Source of the DNA: Roseivirga sp. | GTDB taxonomy: Bacteria > Bacteroidota > Bacteroidia > Cytophagales > Cyclobacteriaceae | DNA length: 64,000 bases | Direction: 5' to 3' | NCBI GenBank assembly: GCA_018402485.1 | Contig: JAGYIY010000001.1 | Coordinates: 1,086,001-1,150,000 of the forward strand | Shown: positions 17,116 through 24,545 of the stretch, piece after piece | Layout of the letters: every line of letters begins with the position of its first letter | How positions within the stretch are numbered: the first letter of the stretch is position 1 | The notes under the pieces: generated by a model | The model's database searches: none | Seen by the model: the letters and a program-made list of their open reading frames with translations, nothing else | Told to the model about the DNA's origin: nothing | Made by a program: the position numbers and the translations under genes

Positions 17116-17604
17116 TTGAAAAAAAGTCGTGTCAGATTGTTGATTTTAGGTTTATTTATCGCATTGTTTGCCCTGTTTTTCAGTGTTTACCAAAGAGGGT
17201 ACTATACGTTGTGGCAAATGGGAGGCTTGGAGCGCATCGATGCAAGGCAAGCTGAACAGTTGATGCAAAGGCCTGACCTGAAAGTTTTTGATGTAAGAGC
17301 GCTTGATGAATACAACACCAGCCATTTGCCCGGAGCCATCAGGTACGAAGAAGGCGTCTTAGATGAAATGTCGCCCAGTGCACCTATTCTCGTTTATTGT
17401 ACGGTAGGATTGCGCAGCAATGGGCTCGCCAAAGAACTCCAGAAAAAAGGATTTACCAATGTCTATGAAGTGAAAGGAGGGATCTTAAGTTGGGCCAACA
17501 AAGGGAATGTACTTCAGAATTCCGCTGGTGAAACCACCGATACAGTGCATACCTACAATACATTCTTTTCACATTTTCTGAGATCAGGCAAACCCGTGTA
17601 TTGA
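17116..17604 (+). CDS. Membrane-anchored rhodanese-like sulfurtransferase
   Basis: A 162-residue protein with one N-terminal membrane anchor (KKSRVRLLILGLFIALFALF) and a single rhodanese domain. The domain shows VFDVRALDEYNTSHLPGAI and the active-site loop YC95TVGLRS, with Cys95 as the likely persulfide carrier, then VYEVKGGILSWANKG. The frame stays open back to 16900, but the natural start is TTG 17116, which places the anchor at the N-terminus and has AAGG upstream; an ATG in the longer frame (16999) would add unlike residues. The stop TGA is followed directly by the ATG of the next gene. It heads a row of four tightly linked genes. Confidence 0.75.
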   Translation: MKKSRVRLLILGLFIALFALFFSVYQRGYYTLWQMGGLERIDARQAEQLMQRPDLKVFDVRALDEYNTSHLPGAIRYEEGVLDEMSPSAPILVYCTVGLRSNGLAKELQKKGFTNVYEVKGGILSWANKGNVLQNSAGETTDTVHTYNTFFSHFLRSGKPVY

Positions 17605-18228
17605 ATGGAGAAATCCCTGCTCATCATTTTTGTTAAAAACCCCATTTTAGGACAAGCGAAAACGCGCTTAGCTGCCACTTTAGGTAAGAAAAAGGCGCTA
17701 ATGATCTATAAAAAATTGCTAGAAAAAACCCATCAAGAAACGTTTGGACTCACCTGCGATAAAAAGGTGTACTATCATGCCTTTGTTCCTGAAAACGACT
17801 TGTGGTCGAAAGGTGAATACCACAAAGCTATTCAAATTGAAGGGCCTTTGGGTGAGAAAATGGCTGCTGCTTTTCAGGAGGCTTTTCAATCGGGCTATCA
17901 CAAAGTAGCCATCATTGGCAGCGACTGTTACGACTTGACCTCAAACCACCTGCAACTGGCTTTTGACAAACTCAATGAAGCGGATGCCGTGTTGGGAACC
18001 TCTCAGGATGGAGGCTATTACCTGCTTGGCATGAAGGCCTTTGCACGGGAATTGTTTGAGAATATTGCCTGGAGCACATCCTCAGTAAGTCAAGAAACGT
18101 TAAAGGCCTTGAAAACATTGAACAAAACCGTGGCTTTGTTGCCGGAGTTAAACGATGTGGATGAAGTCGAAGATTTAGGCCCTTGGGCAGAAGAATGGTT
18201 GTACAAAGAAGACCGTAAAGAGATATGA
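17605..18228 (+). CDS. DUF2064 / TIGR04282 family nucleotidyl- or glycosyltransferase-like protein
   Basis: A 207-residue protein with a GT-A/nucleotidyltransferase-like fold. It starts with IIFVKNPILGQAKTRLAATLG, the family nucleotide-binding signature, has GSDCYDLTSNHLQLAFDKL, and carries the substrate loop LGTSQDGGYYLLG. Members are labelled arsenosugar biosynthesis glycosyltransferase or DUF2064, and they resemble CofC guanylyltransferases; function outside arsenosugar clusters is unproven. No arsenic gene (ArsM, ArsS) is present here. It abuts the rhodanese stop and overlaps the next gene by ATGA. Confidence 0.85.
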   Translation: MEKSLLIIFVKNPILGQAKTRLAATLGKKKALMIYKKLLEKTHQETFGLTCDKKVYYHAFVPENDLWSKGEYHKAIQIEGPLGEKMAAAFQEAFQSGYHKVAIIGSDCYDLTSNHLQLAFDKLNEADAVLGTSQDGGYYLLGMKAFARELFENIAWSTSSVSQETLKALKTLNKTVALLPELNDVDEVEDLGPWAEEWLYKEDRKEI

Positions 18229-19058
18229 AAAAACCGATAGGGCAACTGTTTTTACTGATGTTGATGGCAGCTTGTATGCCTCCACAAACGGATAGGGAAG
18301 TTTCTTATTCGAATTCAGAAGTGTTTGACCACAACTGGGCGATGGATGCCCTTTGGGAAGATGGTCAGGCCGAGGTGGCACATTATCAGGCCGAGCGGGA
18401 GATTTATGGCAAGACTCGCAATTTCGACTATGCCTTCATTACGGTAAAAGAAGAGTTTAATGAGGCCTTTAATGTAAAAACGGATGATTACAGTCGGTCG
18501 GATTTATTCTCCGTGATGAAGGTAAATAAGTTTGCGCGCATTGAAACGGATAATTACCCCTACCATTACCACACCAGTTTGTTTTACAAAAGGGAGCAAC
18601 CTGAGCGGTTGTACAAAATGACGCATACAGGTCAAGAATGGTGCGGGAATACATTCAAACAATTTACACTCAACCCCACAGGTTACACCTATGACTTTAA
18701 CAGTTATTTCGATGGCTCAGGAGATGGCGAAACCAGCCTTTCCGGAACAGATATGCTCTGGGAAGACCAGCTTTCTTACTTGCTTCGTACCCTTCAATTT
18801 GAAGATGGCCTTGCGTTTCAAAAGCCTGTGGTGGAATCTCAAATCAACACAAAAGTCAGATCCCCCAAGGTGTATGAGGCTCAGTTTTCCGTGACAGATA
18901 AAGATAGCCTTTGGCAGGTAACGGTAACGTTGGAAGAAGGTAAAGTAAATACCTATACCTTTGACAAAACATATCCCAACCTAATGCATAGCCAAGAAAA
19001 TTGGGATGGGCAAAAACTAAAACTCAAAGAAGTAAGTCGTTATCAATATTGGAGATGA
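18225..19058 (+). CDS. Lipoprotein of unknown function
   Basis: A 277-residue lipoprotein: signal peptide MKKPIGQLFLLMLMAAC with a lipobox LMAAC and Cys17 as the lipidation site. The body has recurring motifs such as YGKTRNFDYAFITVKEEFN, NYPYHYHTSLFYK and HTGQEWCGNTFKQF, which recall a Bacteroidota family often labelled septum formation inhibitor Maf. I do not accept that label, as no Maf nucleotide pyrophosphatase motif is visible. The start overlaps the previous stop by ATGA and the end overlaps the MOSC gene by ATGA, so it is within one transcription unit. Role unknown. Confidence 0.8.
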   Translation: MKKPIGQLFLLMLMAACMPPQTDREVSYSNSEVFDHNWAMDALWEDGQAEVAHYQAEREIYGKTRNFDYAFITVKEEFNEAFNVKTDDYSRSDLFSVMKVNKFARIETDNYPYHYHTSLFYKREQPERLYKMTHTGQEWCGNTFKQFTLNPTGYTYDFNSYFDGSGDGETSLSGTDMLWEDQLSYLLRTLQFEDGLAFQKPVVESQINTKVRSPKVYEAQFSVTDKDSLWQVTVTLEEGKVNTYTFDKTYPNLMHSQENWDGQKLKLKEVSRYQYWR

Positions 19059-19885
19059 TAAAGGTTTCTGCCATTTACATTTACCCAGTCAAATCCTTGA
19101 CGGGTATCGAAGTCAGACAAGCTGAAGTAGAAGCAAGGGGTTTGCAGTGGGACCGCAGATGGATGCTGGTGGATGGCCAAGGACAATTCCTTTCGCAACG
19201 TAGTCTGCCCATCTTAGGCGGTTTGCAACCGGAATTAACAAATAATCATTTGATCATTCATGATGTAAAGGGTGCCAGGGAAAGCCTAGCCATACCACTG
19301 AAACCTGATGCGCATGAGACGCTTGAGGTTGTAATATGGGACGATACAGTCAACGCTGTGGCAGTGAGTGAAGCTGCTGATCAGTGGTTTTCTGAATATC
19401 TGGGGCAAGTTTGCCGCCTCGTTTACATGAATGAAAAGGCACAACGTAAGACGGACCCGCGATACGCCTTAAGTACGCAAGACGAAGTGAGCTTTGCAGA
19501 TGGCTACCCGCTGATGATGCTCAGCGAAAGTGCGATGGAATTACTGAATAGCAAATGTCCCGAACCCATGCAAGTGGCTCGTTTTCGTCCGAATGTACTG
19601 TTAACAGGCTGCAATGCCCATGAAGAAGACGAGTGGGCAGAAATTCAGATGGGAGAGGTGTCCTTTACCGGTGTTAAGCCCTGTGCCCGTTGTGTGATGA
19701 CCACCATTCACCCCAAAACATTGATCAAAAGTGCTGAACCCCTAGCTACCCTAACGGGTTATCGGAAAAAGGGTAATAAGATTCTTTTTGGTGAGAATTT
19801 TATTCCCCATGAAATGGGAACCATACGAGTAGGCGATGAAGTCCTTGTTCATTCACGTAAGCCTGCATTTCAACCCATGCAATAA
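19055..19885 (+). CDS. MOSC domain-containing protein (YcbX/mARC-like)
   Basis: A 276-residue protein with the N-terminal MOSC beta-barrel (VSAIYIYPVKSLTGIEV, then GLQWDRRWMLVDGQGQFLSQR) and the MOSC domain itself (VARFRPNVLLTGCNAHEEDEW, GVKPCARCVMTTIHP, then a C-terminal beta region). The Cys in KPCARC is the expected molybdenum-cofactor sulfur ligand of the YcbX/mARC family, which reduces N-hydroxylated compounds. A separate [2Fe-2S] ferredoxin domain, present in some relatives, is absent. The start ATG 19055 overlaps the previous stop by ATGA; the longer frame from 19001 is an artefact of that overlap. Cofactor biosynthesis genes are not in the window. Confidence 0.9.
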   Translation: MIKVSAIYIYPVKSLTGIEVRQAEVEARGLQWDRRWMLVDGQGQFLSQRSLPILGGLQPELTNNHLIIHDVKGARESLAIPLKPDAHETLEVVIWDDTVNAVAVSEAADQWFSEYLGQVCRLVYMNEKAQRKTDPRYALSTQDEVSFADGYPLMMLSESAMELLNSKCPEPMQVARFRPNVLLTGCNAHEEDEWAEIQMGEVSFTGVKPCARCVMTTIHPKTLIKSAEPLATLTGYRKKGNKILFGENFIPHEMGTIRVGDEVLVHSRKPAFQPMQ

Positions 19886-19935
19886 TGAGGGTTTACTGCA
19901 AGGTATTACCCACCAATGTTTAACTTTGTGTGCTT

Positions 19936-20481
19936 ATGGCCGATCCATACATTAAAGCCCTTCATATCATTTTTATTGTTACCTGGTTTGCAGGCTTGTT
20001 TTATATTGTACGCCTCTTTGTTTATCAAACCGAGGCTTTGCAAAAAGATGAGCCCGATCGGACCATTTTGGGAGCGCAGTTGGCCTTGATGGCCAAGCGA
20101 CTTTGGCTCATCATTACCTGGCCTTCTGCCGTCATTACTTTGTTTTTAGGAAGTTGGATGATCATTGATTACCCCACCATGCTACAACTTCCTTACATGC
20201 ACATTAAATTGTCCTTGGTAATTTTGTTGTACCTGTATCATTTTTATTGCCATCGGGTGTACAGAAAACTTCAACAAAATGTTGCTCCTTTGAGCTCTAT
20301 GCAACTTAGGTTACTCAATGAAGTGGCAACTATCATTTTAATTGCAGTAGTTTTTATCATTGTGTTGAAAAATGAGTTTGATTGGATCAAAGGGACAGTA
20401 GGTTTTGCATTGGTAGCCGTAGTTCTGGCATTGGCTGCACGTTGGTATAAGCGTTGGAGAGTGAAAAGAAATCAAGAATAA
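19936..20481 (+). CDS. hemJ: Protoporphyrinogen IX oxidase, HemJ family membrane protein
   Basis: A 181-residue membrane protein of the HemJ/CopD-like (UPF0093) family, with four to five membrane segments. The N-terminal helix carries the conserved His in IKALHIIFIVTWFAGLFYIVRLFVY. The third segment MHIKLSLVILLYLYHFYCHR holds further conserved Lys and His residues thought to bind heme. It would oxidise protoporphyrinogen IX to protoporphyrin IX. The next two genes supply a Sco-type copper or thiol protein and a cytochrome c, so the row looks like heme and cytochrome oxidase supply. ATG 19936 is chosen over a GTG at 19930; TAACTTTG, an exact -7 consensus, lies only 7 bases before the ATG. Confidence 0.88.
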   Translation: MADPYIKALHIIFIVTWFAGLFYIVRLFVYQTEALQKDEPDRTILGAQLALMAKRLWLIITWPSAVITLFLGSWMIIDYPTMLQLPYMHIKLSLVILLYLYHFYCHRVYRKLQQNVAPLSSMQLRLLNEVATIILIAVVFIIVLKNEFDWIKGTVGFALVAVVLALAARWYKRWRVKRNQE

Positions 20482-20486
20482 AAGAC

Positions 20487-21131
20487 ATGAACACACCGAT
20501 TAAAGTATTTTTCAGTTGCCTGATGTTATTTGTCATCAGTTGCTCAGAATCAAATAAAGAAATGTTACCCATCATGGGCCGACAAACTTTTAAAGAGGTG
20601 GATGGAAAAGTGGATACTATTTTCCATACCATTCCCAATTTTCAACTGGTCGATCAAGACAGTGCCATCATTACAGAAGAAGTCGTGGAGGGTAAAATTT
20701 ATGTAGCGGATTTCTTCTTCGGTACATGCCCCACCATTTGTCCCATTATGAAACAACAAATGCTGCGTGTATATGAGCGGTTCAAAGATCAGCCCAACTT
20801 TGTCATTCTTTCACACACCATAGACCCTGATCATGACACGGTCGCTTATTTGAATGAGTATGCGAAACGTCTTGGGGTTGAAGACAATAAAGTGTGGCAT
20901 TTCTTGACAGGGAATAAGGAACATATTTATGACTTGGGCAGCCCGGAAGGATACATGGTACCTGTGGGTGAAGATGAAGATGCGCCTGGAGGGTACATAC
21001 ACAGTGGTGCCTTTATTTTACTCGATAAAGACCGAAGGGTAAGAGGGTTTTATGATGGCACAAAAGCGGAAGAAGTGGACAAGCTAATGCAGGATATTCC
21101 CAAACTTTTCGCAGCGTATGGTGAAGAGTAA
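20487..21131 (+). CDS. SCO1/SenC/PrrC family lipoprotein
   Basis: A 214-residue thioredoxin-fold lipoprotein. The signal peptide ends in the lipobox VISC (Cys17). The copper site GTCPTICPIM (C-P-x-x-C-P) is present, and the distal His lies in GYIHSGAFILLDKD, giving the three ligands needed for Cu(I)/Cu(II) binding. Sco proteins deliver copper to the CuA centre of cytochrome oxidase or maintain its thiols. It lies five bases after hemJ and one base before the cytochrome c gene. The reading frame is open back to 20454, but the lipoprotein signal starts at ATG 20487. Confidence 0.92.
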   Translation: MNTPIKVFFSCLMLFVISCSESNKEMLPIMGRQTFKEVDGKVDTIFHTIPNFQLVDQDSAIITEEVVEGKIYVADFFFGTCPTICPIMKQQMLRVYERFKDQPNFVILSHTIDPDHDTVAYLNEYAKRLGVEDNKVWHFLTGNKEHIYDLGSPEGYMVPVGEDEDAPGGYIHSGAFILLDKDRRVRGFYDGTKAEEVDKLMQDIPKLFAAYGEE

Positions 21132-21132
21132 G

Positions 21133-21597
21133 ATGAATACATACCCTTTCTTAAAAGGCTTTTGTTTACTCTTTGGCTTGGTGCTTTTGGCTGCTTGCCA
21201 GTCCGGCACGGACAAAACCTCTTCGACTTCCACCAGCAGCATCCAAGACCGGCTCGATAATAAAGAAATAAAATATTTTTCCAACGGCAAAAGGCTGTAT
21301 ACTCAGTATTGTGCCAATTGTCATATGGAAGATGGTGAAGGCTTAGGAAAGCTTATTCCCCCTTTGAACAAAGCAGATTATTTGTTGAAGGATGTTGTGG
21401 GAGCTGCCAAAATCATTGCTCACGGGCAGCAAGGAGAAATTATGGTGAATAACATTCAGTATAATCAGCCCATGCCGGGGTACAGCAACCTCAATGCCAA
21501 TCAAATTGCTGAATTGCTGACTTACATTAGCAATGCTTGGGACAATGCATACGGGCCTGTGGAGGTAAATGATGTGAAAAAAGCTCTGAATAAATAA
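21133..21597 (+). CDS. Class I c-type cytochrome lipoprotein
   Basis: A 154-residue protein with a lipoprotein signal (MNTYPFLKGFCLLFGLVLLAAC) followed by a Ser/Thr-rich linker and a single class I cytochrome c domain. The heme site is YCANCH, followed by MEDGEGLGKLIPPLNKADYLL, and the distal Met ligand is likely in QPMPGYSNLN; the final helix is IAELLTYISNAW. It may serve as electron carrier to a terminal oxidase, which is not in the window. ATG 21118 would overlap the Sco gene, while ATG 21133 follows its stop by one base and puts the signal at the N-terminus. A 12-base-pair hairpin closes the row. Confidence 0.92.
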   Translation: MNTYPFLKGFCLLFGLVLLAACQSGTDKTSSTSTSSIQDRLDNKEIKYFSNGKRLYTQYCANCHMEDGEGLGKLIPPLNKADYLLKDVVGAAKIIAHGQQGEIMVNNIQYNQPMPGYSNLNANQIAELLTYISNAWDNAYGPVEVNDVKKALNK

Positions 21598-21624
21598 AGG
21601 AGCTTGGCACAAGCCAAGCTCCTT
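21597..21624. terminator. Perfect 12-bp hairpin terminator between convergent genes
   Basis: AAGGAGCTTGGC (21597-21608), loop ACAA, and GCCAAGCTCCTT (21613-21624). It overlaps the last base of the cytochrome c stop and ends 8 bases before the degQ stop. The minus strand reads into TTTATTTATT after the stem, a good tail for degQ; the plus strand tail is weaker. Confidence 0.75.
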
Positions 21625-21632
21625 GAAATACT

Positions 21633-23111
21633 TTAATTGAACTGATAGGTGAGGGTACGTTGCCGCCCATCTTCACCAATGACTTCGAAATATATGCGTC
21701 CGTAATATTTTTCTACAAACTCTGCTACCGCTTTTGGATCTACCGCGAATCGTCTGTTGATGGCAACAATAATATCTCCTTCCTTTAAATCTAGTCTGCG
21801 CATAAAGCCACGATTGTCATCAATGGTGGTAATGCGCACGCCCATTTTCAATTGATATTTCGATTTTTCGGCAGCATTGAGTTTTCGCAATTCCGCCCCC
21901 AGATAATCAGAAAAATAAAAATCTTCCTCACTTAACGCATTGGCACCTAGAATATCTGTATCACCATAAATATTTTCTAACACCAAGTCAGTAGCATAGG
22001 CATTTCCTGCTCTTTCAAAAGTAATGTTTATCCGGTCTCCGGGAGATTTGGCACTGATCACTTCTTCTAAAGAAGATTGGCTGATGATGGGTTTATTGTC
22101 TAACCTTTTAATCACATCCCCTCTTTTCAATCCCGCCTGATCTGCTGCACTTCCTTCGCGTACGCTGTTGATCATCACCCCATTCAAGGAGCTAAGGTTT
22201 GCTCTTTCGGCTACCTCTTCGTCGATGTCTACAAACTCTGCTCCGGTAAAGGCTTTTTGTACTACTTTGTAGTTTTTCAGGTCTTCTACAATTTTCACTA
22301 CGATGTCTGAAGGAACAGCAAAGCCATAACCTGCATAAGACCCTGTTCGGGAAATGATGGAAGTATTAATGCCCACTAATTCACCGTTTGTGTTAACCAA
22401 GGCTCCACCACTGTTACCCGGATTGATGGCTGCATCGGTTTGAATGTATTGTTCGATCGGGAAATTTTCGCGTACGGCATTGGCCTCACCCCCCAAGGCA
22501 CTCACAATACCCGCCGTTACAGTAGAGGTGAGGTTGAAAGGGTTGCCTACGGCCAATACCCAATCGCCCACCCTTACAGAGCTGCTGGGGGCAATGTCAA
22601 TTTTTGGCAGGTCGTTCGCTTGGATTTTTAGTACAGCAATGTCCATTTTTGGATCTGCACCTACCAAAGTAGCGCGGTAGGTTCTTTTTTCATGCAATAC
22701 TTCTATCTCGTCTGCTCCTTTGATCACGTGGCTGTTGGTAATGATGTAACCATCTGAAGAATAAATGACACCCGAACCCGAGCCTACCGCCACTTCACGA
22801 GAAGGCACCTCACGACCGTAAAAGAAATCCATAAAAGACACGTTTCGTCTGTTATTTTGGAGGTTTTTGATGTAGACTACACTGTGCACAGACCGGTTGG
22901 CAGCCTCTCTAAAGTCTGCCGGAGCCGAACGTACCTCTTCTGTTGGGTAAGGTCCTTCCTCCGAATCTTCATAAGCATAATTGACTTGTGCAAAACTGGG
23001 AACTTCCCGAATGACTTCCCTGACCGGAGTGGGGTTGACGCGCATCATCAGGTAGGCACCTGCCAGACCACTAACAAAGGCTAAAATGATTATTTTCAAT
23101 GCGTTCTTCAT
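21633..23111 (-). CDS. degQ: DegP/DegQ-type serine protease with two PDZ domains
   Basis: A 492-residue HtrA protease. An uncleaved or cleaved signal segment (MKNALKIIILAFVSGLAGAYLMM) leads to a trypsin-like domain with the triad His128 (TNSHVIKG), Asp157 (MDIAVLKI) and Ser234 (NPGNSGGALV). PDZ1 contains GVMINSVREGSAADQAGLKRGDVI; PDZ2 contains GVRITTIDDNRGFMRRLDLKEGDIIVAINRR. It handles misfolded proteins in the periplasm. The symbol degQ follows family use; assignment to degP or degS cannot be excluded. ATG 23111 is preferred; the frame is open to 23141. The dxr-rseP pair next door is divergent. Confidence 0.93.
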   Translation of the reverse strand: MKNALKIIILAFVSGLAGAYLMMRVNPTPVREVIREVPSFAQVNYAYEDSEEGPYPTEEVRSAPADFREAANRSVHSVVYIKNLQNNRRNVSFMDFFYGREVPSREVAVGSGSGVIYSSDGYIITNSHVIKGADEIEVLHEKRTYRATLVGADPKMDIAVLKIQANDLPKIDIAPSSSVRVGDWVLAVGNPFNLTSTVTAGIVSALGGEANAVRENFPIEQYIQTDAAINPGNSGGALVNTNGELVGINTSIISRTGSYAGYGFAVPSDIVVKIVEDLKNYKVVQKAFTGAEFVDIDEEVAERANLSSLNGVMINSVREGSAADQAGLKRGDVIKRLDNKPIISQSSLEEVISAKSPGDRINITFERAGNAYATDLVLENIYGDTDILGANALSEEDFYFSDYLGAELRKLNAAEKSKYQLKMGVRITTIDDNRGFMRRLDLKEGDIIVAINRRFAVDPKAVAEFVEKYYGRIYFEVIGEDGRQRTLTYQFN

Positions 23112-23282
23112 GATTCCTTTCTTTTTCTTGAGTAGAAACAAAAACTATGCAAAAGTTCATTCACTGACATTTTGTAAGTTCATTCGAAAAAACGCAATCC
23201 TTTTTAAAAAGATGATTTTTACTTGTTAATAAAAGTTAAGGAAGGGTTTGGGCAAGCAGCTTAACATAGAAGGCAAATAGGG

Positions 23283-23313
23283 TTTGGCTACGGCTAAAAA
23301 AGCACTAAATTTG
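23283..23313 (+). promoter_or_regulatory. Full-consensus Bacteroidota promoter for dxr-rseP
   Basis: TTTG at 23283-23286, a 19-base spacer, and TAAATTTG at 23306-23313 match the Bacteroidota sigma-A-type consensus (TTTG, N19, TAnnTTTG) exactly. Transcription would begin near 23320, leaving a leader of about 70 bases before the TTG start of dxr. Confidence 0.75.
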
Positions 23314-23387
23314 CCAAGCTTTGGAGTGTCGTGTTTGACACTGCTACTACAGGAACATAAGAAATACCTTTAATCAATCCGTTTCCT

Positions 23388-24545
23388 TTGTTGAACAAGA
23401 AAAAAATTGCCATTCTCGGTGCCACTGGTAGCATAGGTACACAAGCCCTGGAGGTGTTCAGAGAGCATCCGGATGCTTTTGAAGTAGAGGTATTAACTGC
23501 TGCCAACAATGCAGATCTGTTAATCAAGCAGTCTCAAGAATTTTTACCGAATACCGTTGTCATTGGCAATGAGGCTTTGTACGATCAGGTATTCCAAGCT
23601 TTAGACCCTTTGAACATTAAGGTTTGGGCTGGTGAAAATGCCTTATGTCGGGTGGTGGAAATGGAAGAGTTAAATTTGGTGCTGACGGCTATTGTGGGTT
23701 ATGCCGGACTGAAACCCACCATGTCTGCCATCAATGCCGGAAAACACATTGCACTAGCCAACAAGGAAACCTTGGTGGTGGCGGGTGCACTCATTACCCA
23801 AATGGCCGCGGAAAAAGGGGTCAATATTTACCCGGTAGATTCTGAACATTCGGCCATTTTTCAGTGTCTGGTCGGAGAATTTCACAACCCGATTGAAAAA
23901 ATTGTATTGACTGCATCAGGCGGTCCCTTCAGAGGAATGAAAACAGAGCAGCTCAGGCAAGTAACGAAGGCACAAGCCTTAAAGCATCCGAATTGGGAGA
24001 TGGGCGCCAAAATCACTATCGATTCGGCCAGCATGATGAACAAGGGTTTAGAGGTGATAGAAGCCAAATGGCTTTTTGCATTGCGAACAGAACAAATTGA
24101 GGTGGTGGTACATCCTCAATCAATCGTTCATTCCCTTGTGCAGTTCCAAGATGGCAGTCTCAAAGCACAGATGGGCTTACCCGATATGAAATTACCAATT
24201 CAATATGCCATGGGATATCCGGAGCGATTGGCCTCTACCTATCCGAGGTTTCAGTTTACAGACTACCCGCAACTTACTTTTGAACAACCCGACCCCAAAA
24301 GCTTTAGAAATTTAGGCTTGGCCTATGAGGCCTTGAAAAAAGGTGGAAATATGCCGTGCATACTCAATGCTGCCAATGAGGTAGCAGTAGAAAATTTCTT
24401 AAAAGATCGGATTGGGTTTTTAGAAATGTCCGATTTGATTGAACATTGTATGGCCAAAGCATCTTTTATGGAAAAGCCTACGTATGAGGATTACGTAGCT
24501 TCGGACGAGGAAACAAGAAACATAGCAACAGGATTTATTAATTAA
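23388..24545 (+). CDS. dxr: 1-deoxy-D-xylulose 5-phosphate reductoisomerase
   Basis: A 385-residue enzyme that converts DXP to 2-C-methyl-D-erythritol 4-phosphate with NADPH, step two of the MEP isoprenoid pathway. It has the NADPH motif KKIAILGATGSIGTQALEV, AGKHIALANKETLVVAG, the metal and substrate site PVDSEHSAIFQCL and TASGGPFRG, and the HPNWEMGAKITIDSASMMNKGLEVIEA region. Length is normal. No ATG exists near the start; two tandem TTG codons (23388, 23391) lie at the correct place, with the second giving the family-like LNKKKIAILG. The stop overlaps the rseP ATG by one base. Confidence 0.97.
   Translation: MLNKKKIAILGATGSIGTQALEVFREHPDAFEVEVLTAANNADLLIKQSQEFLPNTVVIGNEALYDQVFQALDPLNIKVWAGENALCRVVEMEELNLVLTAIVGYAGLKPTMSAINAGKHIALANKETLVVAGALITQMAAEKGVNIYPVDSEHSAIFQCLVGEFHNPIEKIVLTASGGPFRGMKTEQLRQVTKAQALKHPNWEMGAKITIDSASMMNKGLEVIEAKWLFALRTEQIEVVVHPQSIVHSLVQFQDGSLKAQMGLPDMKLPIQYAMGYPERLASTYPRFQFTDYPQLTFEQPDPKSFRNLGLAYEALKKGGNMPCILNAANEVAVENFLKDRIGFLEMSDLIEHCMAKASFMEKPTYEDYVASDEETRNIATGFIN

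Noticed and set aside
18225-19058. Label septum formation inhibitor Maf for the lipoprotein
   Set aside because: This label circulates for similar Bacteroidota lipoproteins, but the sequence shows a lipobox and no Maf active-site motif.
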